A DNA stretch of 64,000 bases, taken from the NCBI RefSeq assembly GCF_023100945.1, contig NZ_CP064689.1, forward strand, positions 6,492,001-6,556,000, in the 5' to 3' direction. Position 1 is the first letter of the stretch. The number at the start of each line of letters is the position of its first letter. Below the pieces are notes generated by a model. That model saw only the letters and a program-made list of their open reading frames with translations, made no database searches and was not told the DNA's origin. Positions 8,561 through 17,474 of the stretch are shown in pieces. Origin of the DNA: Bradyrhizobium sp. 200. GTDB lineage: Bacteria > Pseudomonadota > Alphaproteobacteria > Rhizobiales > Xanthobacteraceae. Position numbers and translations under genes: made by a program.

Positions 8561-9397
8561 CTACTCCTTGACCGGCACCCAGATTTCCAGCCCGCCATTG
8601 CCGGTCGCCGGATCGAATTTTTCGTCGTATCGCTCAAAACTCGGCGCGTCTGCCGCCTTCATGCCCGATATCGGCAGCCAGTGATTCCAGATCGTATTGA
8701 CGGTGCGGCGGATGCTCGAAATGTGTTCGGCGTGGGTGAAGACTGCGTATTTCTGCTCGGGTATCCGCACACGAGAAAATTCGCGCGGCAGGTCGGAGAA
8801 GTCGGCGACCTCGACACCGGCGATGTAGTCGAAGTTGCCGCAATCGTCGCCATTGCAGCAGACGCCATAGGCGACCTTGCCGACCCGCGCGGGAATGCCG
8901 TCGACTTTCTGGTGAAATTGCTGCCACTGGTTCGGGATTCCGGCGCCGCCATTCTCATGGGTGCAGCGTTCGCTGATGCCGGCGACGAGCAACGGCTTGG
9001 AGGTTTCGAAACGCGGGGGCTTGAGATTGTCGAGCAGGGTTGAATCCATGACGATGGGCTCCTGAAGCTTGAGACGATCGAGGCACGCTCCGGCGCGAAC
9101 CGCCTCGGGCGTGACGCCGAAATGGTCGCGGAACGCGCGGGTGAAAGCTTCGTGAGAGCCGTAGTCCGAATCCAGCGCAAGACTGAGAATGTCGGGCGCA
9201 CCGGCCGCGAGCGCCTGCGCCGCCTTGCTGAGCCGGCGGGCACGCACGTAGCGCATCACCGAAAACCCGGTGGCCGCGGCAAACGCCCGCACCATGTGGA
9301 AGCGCGAGACGCCGCCGATCGCGGCGATCTCATCAAGCGTCAGCGGCCTGGCGAGATGGCTTTCGATGTACCAGAGCGCTTTCTGGACCGGATTCAT
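8561..9397 (-). CDS. AraC-family regulator with GyrI-like effector domain
   Basis: In this 278-residue protein the two-helix AraC DNA-binding unit is at the N-terminus (about 1-105: IESHLARPLTLDEIAAIGGVSRFHMVRAF then DYGSHEAFTRAFRDHFGVTPEAVR). It is joined to a GyrI-like/effector-binding domain (about 120-278). This is the Rob/SoxS-like order seen in regulators that sense small organic ligands. A Cys pair, CCNGDDC, lies in the effector part. The gene diverges from the enolase-superfamily gene at 9517, which it may control. Confidence 0.87.
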   Translation of the reverse strand: MNPVQKALWYIESHLARPLTLDEIAAIGGVSRFHMVRAFAAATGFSVMRYVRARRLSKAAQALAAGAPDILSLALDSDYGSHEAFTRAFRDHFGVTPEAVRAGACLDRLKLQEPIVMDSTLLDNLKPPRFETSKPLLVAGISERCTHENGGAGIPNQWQQFHQKVDGIPARVGKVAYGVCCNGDDCGNFDYIAGVEVADFSDLPREFSRVRIPEQKYAVFTHAEHISSIRRTVNTIWNHWLPISGMKAADAPSFERYDEKFDPATGNGGLEIWVPVKE

Positions 9398-9516
9398 GAC
9401 TGACTGCCTTCATGCGAAGCGCCCGCATTATGATCGGTTGCGGCGCGCTTCATTTGACAATCCTTGCTCTCTGTTCCTGCCGCTGACAATGTATCGGAGC
9501 GCGATGGGAGGGAACC

Positions 9517-10623
9517 ATGCTGATCACCAATGTCCGGGCGCACCATATCCGCATCCCCTATGACGCGGGGGTCGCGAGCTTCAGGCAAGGCGCGTCTGCC
9601 ATCGCGGCGCTGGAAATCGTCATGGTCGAGGTCTCCACCGACGCCGGCATCACCGGATGGGGCGATGCCTTTGCGTATGTCTGTCCGCGAACGACCTGCA
9701 CCGCGATCGAGGAAATGATTGCGCCGCAGGCGCAGGGCCTCGAGGTTCCGGGTGCGGCTGGCATTCCCGCTTTCATGGAACAGATCCAGCGTAACCTGCA
9801 TCTGTTCGGCCGCTACGGCATCACCATGTTCGCGATATCGGGGCTCGATATCGCCATGTGGGACCTTGCCGCCAAAGCGAAAGGCGTGCCGCTGCACCGC
9901 TTGATCGGCACGGCGAAACGCACGCGGATTCCGGCCTATGCGAGCCTGCTGCGGATCGGCAAGCCGGAGTTGATCGCAAGCGAGTGCGAGACTGCGCTGC
10001 GGCTTGGCTACAAGGCGATCAAATTGCATGAGACCACGACACCCGCGGTATTTGCCGCGCGGCAGGCGATCGGCGCTGAGATTCCGCTGATGGTCGACAT
10101 GAACTGTCCGCTGGATCGCCCGGCCGCGATCGCATTTGCGCATTCCTGCCGCGACGCCGCGCCGATGTTCATCGAGGAGCCGGTCTGGCCGCCGGAGGAT
10201 TTTGCAACGCTCGCTGAAGTACGAGCGAAGGGCGGGCTCAACATTGCAGCCGGCGAGAACGCCTGCACGGTTCATCAGTTCCGGCAGATGATGCAGGCGG
10301 GCGCCGTGAGCCATGCGCAGCCCTCCGTCATCAAGGTTGGCGGCATCACCGAATATCTGAAGGTCGCAGCTCTGGCCGACGAACTCGGTGTCAGGCTGGC
10401 GCCGCATTCGCCGTATTTCGGACCGGGTTTTCTGGCGACGCTGCAGTTGATGTCGCTGCGCGACGACGCAACTTTCATCGAGGTGTTCTACATGAAGCGC
10501 GCCGCATGCCTCTGGCGCGGCCGCATCGACGTCGATGCGAATGGCGATGTCGAGGTGCCCCAAGGGCCCGGGATCGGCTATGAACCGGACAAGGCCGTCA
10601 TGGAGCAATACCGCGTGTCGTGA
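9517..10623 (+). CDS. Enolase-superfamily (mandelate racemase/muconate lactonizing-like) enzyme
   Basis: This 368-residue two-domain enzyme has metal ligands Asp194, Glu220 and Glu247 in VDMN, FIEEPV and AAGEN. His297 occurs in APHSPYFG. The usual K-x-K general base pair is K169-L-H171 instead. The Asp that normally partners the His is Ser270 (QPSVIKVGGIT). The fold and metal site therefore look intact while the acid/base chemistry differs from mandelate racemase. Family members dehydrate or epimerise acid sugars and related carboxylates; the substrate is unknown. GGGAGG lies before ATG 9517. The divergent AraC regulator is a likely controller. Confidence 0.85.
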   Translation: MLITNVRAHHIRIPYDAGVASFRQGASAIAALEIVMVEVSTDAGITGWGDAFAYVCPRTTCTAIEEMIAPQAQGLEVPGAAGIPAFMEQIQRNLHLFGRYGITMFAISGLDIAMWDLAAKAKGVPLHRLIGTAKRTRIPAYASLLRIGKPELIASECETALRLGYKAIKLHETTTPAVFAARQAIGAEIPLMVDMNCPLDRPAAIAFAHSCRDAAPMFIEEPVWPPEDFATLAEVRAKGGLNIAAGENACTVHQFRQMMQAGAVSHAQPSVIKVGGITEYLKVAALADELGVRLAPHSPYFGPGFLATLQLMSLRDDATFIEVFYMKRAACLWRGRIDVDANGDVEVPQGPGIGYEPDKAVMEQYRVS

Positions 10624-10638
10624 CCCGCGGAATGATCG

Positions 10639-11034
10639 CTACTTCGTGCCGTCCTTTGCCGGCGCGGCATCCTTCGCCGCGGGCGTTACATCCTTCGCCG
10701 CAGGCGCTGCGGCCTTCTTCGCGTCTTCCGCCGCCTTGCTCTGCGCCGCCTGCAACTCGCTAACGACCTTCTGCAAGCCAATGACCGCGTTCTTCAGCGC
10801 TTCGATCTGCCGGTTGGACGCGTCGATCTTCTGCTGATGGTCGGTAGTGAGCTTGTTGATCGTCTTCTGCAGGAAGTCGACATTGCTCTGCAGGCAAGAG
10901 GTGCGCCGCTCCATCGTCTTTTCGACGGTGCAGATTTCGATGCCGGGAACGTCCTGCGCGTGAACGGTCGCCGGCAGTGACGCCATCAGCAGCGCGAAAG
11001 CGACGAAGGTGATCCTGGCTATCGGTGCAATCAT
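10639..11034 (-). CDS. Exported coiled-coil hypothetical protein
   Basis: The start is placed at ATG 11034, which has GAGG at a suitable distance and gives a clean signal peptide (IARITFVAFALLMASLPATVHA, cleaved near residue 25). The 131-residue product then has a Cys pair (IEICTVEKT, TSCLQSN), a long heptad-rich helix (about 35-95, LQKTINKLTTDHQQKIDAS and on), and an Ala/Lys/Pro tail of repeated AAKD units. It is probably a periplasmic coiled-coil protein. The Ala/Lys tail resembles wall-spanning linkers, but no lipobox or TonB box is present. Function is not recognised. It converges on the enolase-family gene with a 15-bp gap. Confidence 0.65.
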   Translation of the reverse strand: MIAPIARITFVAFALLMASLPATVHAQDVPGIEICTVEKTMERRTSCLQSNVDFLQKTINKLTTDHQQKIDASNRQIEALKNAVIGLQKVVSELQAAQSKAAEDAKKAAAPAAKDVTPAAKDAAPAKDGTK

Positions 11035-11220
11035 CGAAAACCTCGCTCCCAAAATCATCCAGTGCACGGGGAACGTTTATCACGGCAATTTGCACGAAGC
11101 AGGTCCCCGACCCCAGAGATACCATACTGATACCTCATTCAGGCGTTGTGCTTCACTCCGTTAACGGTGGATGGATTTTGCCGCGAACCTTAAACGGCCG
11201 CGGCAGTGGAGATTAATTGT

Positions 11221-11436
11221 ATGGCAACGCGTGAAAAGCGGCTGGCGCAGTTCGACGGGAATGGGAATCCGCCGACGGACCAACCGGTAGAAGTTCTTTG
11301 CGAGGATCACAGCGGAACCTATCAACTGCCCTTTGCCTGCCGCTGGATCGATGGTCAATGGCGCAATGACAGAACCGGCGGCATGGTCGAGGCCACGGTG
11401 GTCGGCTGGAGGCTGCCGCGCTCCAGCGCGATATGA
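11221..11436 (+). CDS. Small conserved hypothetical protein
   Basis: This is a 71-residue ORF starting MATREKRLAQFDGNG, with GGAG at a workable distance before ATG 11221; an in-frame GTG at 11206 is the alternative start. The product is hydrophilic, with a Cys pair (LCEDHSGTYQLPFACRW) and several Trp. This gives it the look of a short beta-rich fold. I recall similar small proteins in Bradyrhizobium but cannot name a family. It stands alone. Confidence 0.5.
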   Translation: MATREKRLAQFDGNGNPPTDQPVEVLCEDHSGTYQLPFACRWIDGQWRNDRTGGMVEATVVGWRLPRSSAI

Positions 11437-11800
11437 GTCATCAGCGCAACCCGACCTGAGGCTTTTTCCGTTCCGATAGAATTGGAACGGGGCGCTGGAT
11501 TTTGGATCGGCGCGTTTTCTTGACGCGAACCGGCTTCCTGACGCGGACTGGTCCTCGCTTCACCGGAAAACGCTTCCAGCACTCGCATTGTGCCAGAATG
11601 CAACGGAACTACGCGCTGTCTTTACGTTCGGAACGGCGCTGGAACGAATCGCGCCCGAATCGCTGATTTGGCGCCGTACGCCGTTGTTCACGGCTAGATG
11701 TCGTCCGCAATCCGAGGCGGCGCACCACATCCAGCACCACAACAATCGGCCGCAGCCAGCGGCCGAAGACAAAGGTTAATTCCTCGGGGGACGACATCGG
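11437..11800. repeat. Gap with mosaic repeat, no confident gene
   Basis: The gap contains a hairpin CCGTTCC / GGAACGG (11468-11474 / 11484-11490). It also has a copy of the repeat whose ends read CGCGTTTTCTTGACGCGAACCGG and CCGGAAAACGC (11511-11572); related copies are at 28385 and 56578. A 62-codon frame at 11609-11797 on the minus strand follows the cupin gene closely but has no recognisable features. Confidence 0.55.
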
Positions 11801-12235
11801 TCACTTCCAGGGAGTCGGCGGCGGCACCTTGTCGACGGCCGGCGGCACGTCGACAGTCCTGAAATCGGCCGGGCTGACGATCTCAAGGTACTCCATGTCC
11901 TCGGAGTAGTCGTAGAGGTAATGCGTGATGCCGGGCCGTTGATGGACGACGTCGCCGGCCTGTACCAGGGTCGACTTGTCCTCATACATGAAGCGCGCCC
12001 AGCCCTTGGTCATGATCACGATCTGGAACTCGCATTCGTGCTTGTGCCAGCCTGTGCCCTCTTCGGGAGGCAGATCTGGGTTGGCTTTGACCAGATGGCA
12101 GATCACCTGCCCGCCGGTGGCGTCGGCAATGCCGAGATCGCGATACAGGAAGAAGTCGCGCAGACCTCCGCCCTTGAATTCGGTATCGCCGGGTTTGACG
12201 TGAGAGAATTTGCTGACGACGGCCTGCTTGTTCAT
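11801..12235 (-). CDS. Cupin-domain protein
   Basis: In this 144-residue single cupin, motif 1 reads GTGWHKHECEFQIVIMTKG (two His and a Glu as likely metal ligands). Motif 2 reads VQAGDVVHQRPGITHYLYD, supplying the last His. Such small cupins are sugar or amine-acid isomerases, dioxygenases or ligand sensors; the sequence does not say which. ATG 12235 is preferred over the longer frame because GGAGG precedes it directly and the upstream extension is not cupin-like. No operon partner is obvious. Confidence 0.8.
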   Translation of the reverse strand: MNKQAVVSKFSHVKPGDTEFKGGGLRDFFLYRDLGIADATGGQVICHLVKANPDLPPEEGTGWHKHECEFQIVIMTKGWARFMYEDKSTLVQAGDVVHQRPGITHYLYDYSEDMEYLEIVSPADFRTVDVPPAVDKVPPPTPWK

Positions 12236-12543
12236 TGAAGCCTCCACGGTTCGCGTTGGCGAGATCGCGACCCGGCGAAGTGCGCCCAAATTTTCGGCAG
12301 CGTCGCATCGTCGCGTTCACGGCTGCATGTTGCTATGCGAAATCCACGCCAGCCGCGCTGCAATGCAGCGATCGGACCGCAGCGAGGCATCGAAGCATTT
12401 GTCGGGAGCCAGGAATCCGCCTTCAGCAAGGCTCGATCGACAGCCGCAGGACCGGCGATGTGCCAACCCAGGCTGGCTCTGGCGTGAGCATATCCTGCCC
12501 GAAGCTTGAGCCCTTCAAACGGGCAAGGCGGCGCGCGGCCTGC
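12236..12543. other. Intergenic region, nothing recognised
   Basis: About 300 bp between the starts of the cupin gene and the end of the GST gene. It must hold the cupin promoter, but I see no clear -10/-35, palindrome or small gene. Confidence 0.4.
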
Positions 12544-13197
12544 CTAATATTCGACCTCGAGCTCTTCGATGTCGGCGGGCTCCGCCTTGGCGGCCTCGAT
12601 CCATTGCTGCATCTCGGGCATCGCCATGATGGTACTGGCGTAAGCCGCGAGGCGGGGTTCGAGCGTCACGTCATAGGTCATGAAACGGGTGACGACGGGC
12701 GCGTACATCGCATCTGCCATGGTGCGCTCGCCGAACAGGAACGGCCCGCCGGACTCCGCGAGGCATTCGCGCCAGATGGTGCAGACCCGGTCGATATCGG
12801 CCTGCGCGCGTGACCAGATCTTGAAGCCCGGGAAATGGCCCTTCAGGTTGACCGGCAGCGAGGCGCGCAGCGTGGTGAAGCCGGAATGGATTTCGCCGCA
12901 GATCGAGCGGCAATGCGCGCGCTGGATGCGGTCGGCCGGCAGCAGGCCGGCGTCCGGCATGACCTCGTTGAGGTATTCCGCGATCGCCAGCGTGTCCCAG
13001 ATGGTGGCGCCCTCATGGCGCAGGCACGGCACTAGGATCGACGAGGACAGCAGAAGGATTTCGGCCCGCGCCGACGCATCGTCGGGGGCGGTGACGACCT
13101 CCTCGAATTCCAGCCCTGAGAACTTCGCCAGCAGCCAGCCGCGCAGCGACCAGGACGAGTAGTTCTTGCTGGAAATGGTCAGTGTGGTCTTCGCCAT
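12544..13197 (-). CDS. Glutathione S-transferase family protein
   Basis: The 217-residue product has the GST order. A thioredoxin-like N-terminal half (TLTISSKNYSSWSLRGWLLAKF, with the Ser-rich glutathione-activating loop, and the cis-Pro region SSSILVPCLRHEGATIWDTLAIAEYL) is followed by an all-helical C-terminal half. The WDTLAIAEYL stretch stands where most GSTs bind the gamma-Glu of glutathione through E-S. ATG 13197 was chosen because it begins at the first beta strand and has AGGGAAGG upstream. The substrate is unknown. It diverges from phaZ across a 175-bp promoter region. Confidence 0.87.
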   Translation of the reverse strand: MAKTTLTISSKNYSSWSLRGWLLAKFSGLEFEEVVTAPDDASARAEILLLSSSILVPCLRHEGATIWDTLAIAEYLNEVMPDAGLLPADRIQRAHCRSICGEIHSGFTTLRASLPVNLKGHFPGFKIWSRAQADIDRVCTIWRECLAESGGPFLFGERTMADAMYAPVVTRFMTYDVTLEPRLAAYASTIMAMPEMQQWIEAAKAEPADIEELEVEY

Positions 13198-13372
13198 ATG
13201 GCCTTCCCTCGAACCCCCAAACGCCTTTGCCGGGCAACGGCGGCCGGCCGCGCCGCCGCCCAATGCCTGTGCGTCGGGCATTTATACAGCAAGCCACGTG
13301 CCAGTTTTAGAGGCGGCCGGCCCGGCTCTGGCGTCGATATTGCATGGCATGCCGGGACGGGGGCGGATGTGA

Positions 13373-14596
13373 ATGATGTCAATGATGTACCAAGCCTATC
13401 AGAATCACATGGACCTGACGTCGCCATGGCGGACCGGGGCTGCAGCGGCCCTGAAATATCTCAATCTGGTGCCGCAGGGCGTCTCCGACAGATTGTTCGG
13501 CCGCCTCGCCGCGTCGCTTGAACTGATCTCGCGCTCCTCCCTCACCTATCACCGGCCAGCCTATGGCATCGACAGCGTGCTGGTCGGCAATCAGGAACTG
13601 GAGGTGACCGAGGAAGTCACCTTCGCTACCCCGTTCGGGTCGCTCCTGCATTTCAAGAAGGAGAATGCGCCGGAGCAGCCGCGGCTGCTATTGGTGGCGC
13701 CGATGTCCGGCCATTTCGCCACGCTATTGCGCGGTACCGTGAAGACGCTGCTGCAGGACCACGACGTCTACATCACCGACTGGCATAACCCGCGCGACAT
13801 TCCGCTTGGCCACGGCCGCTTCGGGCTCGAGGACTACACCGATCATTTGATCGCCTTCCTCGACAAGATCGGCCCGCGCGCACACATGGTGGCGATCTGC
13901 CAGCCGTCCGTATCGGCGCTGGCCGCCGCCGCTGTCATGTCGGAGGACAATCACCCGGCGCGCCCGGCCACGCTGACGCTGATGGCCGGGCCGATCGACA
14001 CGCGGATCCAGCCGACCAAGGTCAACGCGTTCGCCAAGAGCAAGCCGATCAACTGGTTCGAAAAAAACCTGATCAATTACGTGCCGGTGCAGTGCAAGGG
14101 CGCGTTCCGCAAGGTCTATCCCGGCTTCGTGCAGCTCACCGCCTTCGTGTCGATGAATCTCGAGCGCCACATCAAGCAGCACATCGACCTCGCCAATCAT
14201 CTGGCGAAGGGCGAGAAGGAGAAGGCCGAACTCATCAAGACCTTCTACGACGAATATTTTGCCGTGATGGACCTGCCCGCGGAGTTCTACATCGAAACCG
14301 TGCGCGACGTGTTTCAGGAGCATCTGCTGCCGCAGGGCAAACTGATGCATCGCGGCCGGCCGGTGAACCCGGCCTCGATCAGGCGCATGGGCCTGATGAC
14401 GGTCGAAGGCGAAAAGGACGACATCTGCTCGATCGGGCAGACGCTGGCGGCGCAGGACCTCTGCACCGGCGTGCGCGCCTATCGCAAGGTGCACCACATG
14501 CAGGCCGGCGTCGGCCATTACGGCGTGTTCTCCGGCAAGCGCTGGAACAACGAGATCTATCCGCTGCTGCGGGATTTCGTGCACGTGAATTCGTGA
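13373..14596 (+). CDS. phaZ: Intracellular polyhydroxybutyrate depolymerase
   Basis: PhaZ mobilises stored polyhydroxyalkanoate granules in the cytoplasm. The 407-residue alpha/beta hydrolase lacks a signal peptide. It has the oxyanion segment LLVAPMSGHFATLLRG and a nucleophile elbow AICQPSVSALA in which the nucleophile is Cys, as in the intracellular PhaZ type. The C-terminal PHB_depo_C part ends HHMQAGVGHYGVFSGKRWNNEIYPLLRDF with the catalytic His. Several ATGs cluster at the start (13373, 13376, 13382, 13385), so the exact first residue is uncertain. phaC is not near; these genes are often unlinked in rhizobia. Confidence 0.9.
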   Translation: MMSMMYQAYQNHMDLTSPWRTGAAAALKYLNLVPQGVSDRLFGRLAASLELISRSSLTYHRPAYGIDSVLVGNQELEVTEEVTFATPFGSLLHFKKENAPEQPRLLLVAPMSGHFATLLRGTVKTLLQDHDVYITDWHNPRDIPLGHGRFGLEDYTDHLIAFLDKIGPRAHMVAICQPSVSALAAAAVMSEDNHPARPATLTLMAGPIDTRIQPTKVNAFAKSKPINWFEKNLINYVPVQCKGAFRKVYPGFVQLTAFVSMNLERHIKQHIDLANHLAKGEKEKAELIKTFYDEYFAVMDLPAEFYIETVRDVFQEHLLPQGKLMHRGRPVNPASIRRMGLMTVEGEKDDICSIGQTLAAQDLCTGVRAYRKVHHMQAGVGHYGVFSGKRWNNEIYPLLRDFVHVNS

Positions 14597-14619
14597 GGTT
14601 CGCGCACCGCTCTCTCACC

Positions 14620-14703
14620 GTCATTGCGAGCGAAGCGAAGCAATCCATCTCTCCATTCACGCGGAGCCATGGATTGCTTCGTCGCTTCGCTCCTCGCAAT
14701 GAC
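14620..14703. repeat. GTCATTGC palindrome copy B
   Basis: This is an 84-bp imperfect palindrome from GTCATTGCGAGCGAAGCG to CGCTCCTCGCAATGAC. It lies 24 bp after the phaZ stop, in a position where it could act as a transcript 3' end. Confidence 0.85.
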
Positions 14704-14788
14704 GGTGAACCGCTAGCGCCTCCTCCCCTCGCGCGCTAACATCCTTCCAAGGCCGGCCGCTCAAGAGTCGTCCCGGGGAGAAACCACC

Positions 14789-15583
14789 ATGCGTCTTTCA
14801 ATCAACCCTCGCGCCTTCACGCTCGCCGTTCTCAGCGTATTGCTGCTGACCGTCACGGCCACTGCCGCCGAGGTGCGGGTGATGATCTCGGGCGGGCTGA
14901 CTGCCGCCTACAAGGCGCTGGTTCCGGAATTCGAGCGCAGCACCGGCCACAAGGTGCTGACCGCTTACGGGCCGTCGATGGGCACGACGACCAATGCTAT
15001 TCCCGTGCGGCTGGAACGCGGCGAGCCTGCCGATGTTCTGATCATGGTCGGCTATGCGCTCGACGATCTCGCCAAAAAGGGAAAGGCGGTCGCCGACAGC
15101 AAGGTCGATCTCGTCAAATCGCCGATAGGCGTCGCCGTGAAATCGGGCACGCCGAAGCCCGACATCTCTACGCCCGATGCGCTCAAGCGCGCGCTGCTGG
15201 CGGTCAAGACCATCGCCTATTCCGACAGCGCCAGCGGCGTCTATGTCTCGACCGAGATGTTCGGCAAGCTCGGCATTGCCGACGAAATGAAGGACAAGGC
15301 GAGGAAAATCCCGGCCACGCCCGTCGGCGAGATCGTCGCGCGCGGCGACGCCGAGATCGGCTTCCAGCAGATGAGCGAATTGAAGCCGGTGGAAGGCATC
15401 GACATCGTCGGTCCCCTGCCGGACGATCTGCAGAAGATCACGGTGTTTTCCGCAAGCCTTGCCAGCGTCTCGAAAGAACCTGATGCCGGCAAGGCGCTGA
15501 TCAAGTTCCTCGCCTCGCCCGCCGCGCGTGGCGAAATCGTCAAGAGCGGGATGGATCCGATTGCGGCGGGCGCGACGAACTAA
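14789..15583 (+). CDS. ModA-like periplasmic substrate-binding protein
   Basis: A signal peptide (about residues 1-26, ending ATATA-AE) precedes a type II periplasmic binding fold. The fold starts VRVMISGGLTAAYKALVPEFERSTGH and contains the ADVLIMVGYALDDLAKKG hinge region of the molybdate-binding ModA family. The mature core aligns in length (about 238 residues) with ModA. No modB, modC or other permease gene is adjacent, so this is an orphan binding protein that may serve a distant transporter or another oxyanion or small organic ligand. GGGGAG precedes ATG 14789. Confidence 0.82.
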   Translation: MRLSINPRAFTLAVLSVLLLTVTATAAEVRVMISGGLTAAYKALVPEFERSTGHKVLTAYGPSMGTTTNAIPVRLERGEPADVLIMVGYALDDLAKKGKAVADSKVDLVKSPIGVAVKSGTPKPDISTPDALKRALLAVKTIAYSDSASGVYVSTEMFGKLGIADEMKDKARKIPATPVGEIVARGDAEIGFQQMSELKPVEGIDIVGPLPDDLQKITVFSASLASVSKEPDAGKALIKFLASPAARGEIVKSGMDPIAAGATN

Positions 15584-15675
15584 GCACCGCAGGGCCTGGA
15601 CACAAAATCGCGAAAACAACCCCATGCAAAGTAGGCTTGCGCCCCCATGAAAGGCCAGACGCGGACGGGGACGCC

Positions 15676-17412
15676 CTACCGATGCACGCCGTGCTGCATC
15701 GCCAGCAGCACGATCACGGCCAGCGCCAGCACCACGGTCGTGCTTTTCCAGAACAGCAGCGGATTGCGCTCGATCAGCGGTGTCCGTGACGTCGAGAGAT
15801 AGTTCGCGTTGGGATGACGCAGGTCGAACAGGAATTCCGAAAAACTGTCATAGCGCTTGTAGGGATTGGGATGCACCGCCTTCTCCAGCGTGCCGTCGAT
15901 CCATTGCGGCACGTCGCGGTCGCCATTTGAGGCCGGACGGTAGACCAGCCTGTTGAACTGCGAGCGCGTCCGCGCGTTCGCGATCTGCGCGCCGTAGGGC
16001 AGTTTTCCGGTCAGCATCTGATAGGTGATGACACCGAGCGAGAACAGGTCGGAGCGTGAGGTCGCCGGCTCGCCGAGAAAATACTCGGGCGCGGTGTATT
16101 GCTGAGTACCCAAAATGTCGTTGCTCATGCCTGATGGCTCGGCCTCGACGACGCCGGTGATCCTGGTCGAACCGAAATCGATGATCTTCACCGTTCCCGT
16201 GGCGTCGATCATGATGTTGTCGGGCCTGATGTCCTGATGCAGCATCTCCTTGCGGTGGAAGGCGCGCAGCCCTTTGGCGATCTGCTCGACGATGCCGCGC
16301 ACGGTTTCCAACCCTGGCTTTGGATTGTCGATCATCCATTGCGTCAGCGTCTGTCCGTCGATGTATTCGGTCGCGACATACAGGAAGTTGCGCTTGCGCT
16401 GCAGCAGGCAGGGCTTCAGCACATGCGGGCTGTCGATCCGCCGCGCCACCCACTCCTCCATCATGAACCGCTTCAGGTAAGCGGGATCGTCGCGCAGGTC
16501 GATCGAGGGAATCTTGATGGTGACCACGGCGTCGGTTTCGATATCGACGGCAAGGTAGATGTGGCTGCGGCTGGAGCCGTGCAACTCACGGACGATCCGA
16601 TAGCCATCGAACACCGCCCGCGCCTCGAGCAGTGGCGGCAGCGGCAGCTCATGCGGCTGCGCGAACACTTCGCTGGCGGCGCCGTCGGGTACCTCGTCGA
16701 CGCGGACGATCTGGACCGTGAGATTGTCTTCGCTGCCGGCGTCAAAAGCCTGGTCGACAATCGCCTTGGCGGCCGCATCGAGATCGGCGCCGCCTTCGTT
16801 CACCGCCTTTGCAATGCGGCGGGCGCTGAGATGCTCGTAGATGCCGTCAGTCGCCAGCACAAAGACGTCGCCCGGCTCGAGCCGCAGCATCTGGTAGTCG
16901 ATCTCGATTTGCGGATTTACGCCGAGCGCCCGGCCAAGATAGCTCTGCTGCGAGGAGATGACGATGCGGTGGTCGTTGGTGAGCTGCTCCAGCGTGTTGC
17001 CGGAGAGGCGATAGATGCGGGAATCGCCGACGTGAAAGAGATGCGCCGTGGTCGACTTGATGACCATGGCGGAAAGCGTACAGACGTAACCGCGGTCCTT
17101 GTCATAGGCATACTGGCTGCGCGTCTGCGAATGCAGCCAGGAATTGGTCGCCTCCAGCACGCGCTGCGCCGAGGTACGCACCGACCAGGATTCCGAGGTG
17201 CAGTAATAGTCGGTCAAAAACCCCTTGACCGCCGATTCCGCTGCGACCCGGCTGACCTTGCTGGTGCTGATGCCGTCGGCCAGCACGATGGAAATGCCCT
17301 TGAGGCTGAGCAGCGGCTCGTCCGGAATCAGGACGCCATGGAAATCCTGGTTGGTTTCCTTGGCTCCCTTATCGGAAAATTGGCCGACCGATACTTTCAG
17401 CTCGCGCGGCAT
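15676..17412 (-). CDS. PP2C phosphatase - Ser/Thr protein kinase fusion, membrane anchored
   Basis: This 578-residue bifunctional signalling protein has a PP2C phosphatase in residues ~1-240 (TNQDFHG, LADGIS, HVGDSRIYRL, LATDGIYEHL, SEDNLTVQIVRV). A Hanks-type kinase spans ~265-535: Lys300 in TIKIPS, catalytic loop His392-Gln393-Asp394 (HQDIRPDN) and Asp412-Phe-Gly. A single C-terminal membrane helix (VLALAVIVLLAMQ) follows. The kinase is non-RD (Gln for Arg), and the glycine loop ELHGSSRSHIYLA is degenerate, so activity is likely but not certain. It lies 62 bp downstream of the formate/nitrite transporter on the same strand. From memory, kinase-phosphatase fusions of this kind sit in nitrate/nitrite assimilation clusters of Pseudomonas. 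Confidence 0.88.
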   Translation of the reverse strand: MPRELKVSVGQFSDKGAKETNQDFHGVLIPDEPLLSLKGISIVLADGISTSKVSRVAAESAVKGFLTDYYCTSESWSVRTSAQRVLEATNSWLHSQTRSQYAYDKDRGYVCTLSAMVIKSTTAHLFHVGDSRIYRLSGNTLEQLTNDHRIVISSQQSYLGRALGVNPQIEIDYQMLRLEPGDVFVLATDGIYEHLSARRIAKAVNEGGADLDAAAKAIVDQAFDAGSEDNLTVQIVRVDEVPDGAASEVFAQPHELPLPPLLEARAVFDGYRIVRELHGSSRSHIYLAVDIETDAVVTIKIPSIDLRDDPAYLKRFMMEEWVARRIDSPHVLKPCLLQRKRNFLYVATEYIDGQTLTQWMIDNPKPGLETVRGIVEQIAKGLRAFHRKEMLHQDIRPDNIMIDATGTVKIIDFGSTRITGVVEAEPSGMSNDILGTQQYTAPEYFLGEPATSRSDLFSLGVITYQMLTGKLPYGAQIANARTRSQFNRLVYRPASNGDRDVPQWIDGTLEKAVHPNPYKRYDSFSEFLFDLRHPNANYLSTSRTPLIERNPLLFWKSTTVVLALAVIVLLAMQHGVHR

Positions 17413-17430
17413 TTCCGTCCTTCACGGCAA

Positions 17431-17460
17431 TGGGCCTCTCCCCTTACGAGGAGAGGCCCA
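17431..17460. terminator. Strong intercistronic hairpin
   Basis: An 11-bp perfect stem TGGGCCTCTCC / GGAGAGGCCCA with an 8-nt loop lies between the FNT gene and the PP2C-kinase gene. There is no T-run on the minus strand after it. It could trim or attenuate the transcript, or be a short relic of the CCTCTCCC repeat family. Confidence 0.6.
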
Positions 17461-17474
17461 TCCTCATCTCAAGA

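Noticed and set aside
11605..11628. GGAAC-N15-CGTT resembling an EcfG promoter
   Set aside because: The spacer is one base too short and no gene follows on the plus strand.
11609..11797. 62-codon minus-strand frame three bases after the cupin gene
   Set aside because: The position suits an operon, but it is Arg-rich without recognisable features and overlaps a mosaic repeat; kept only as a note.
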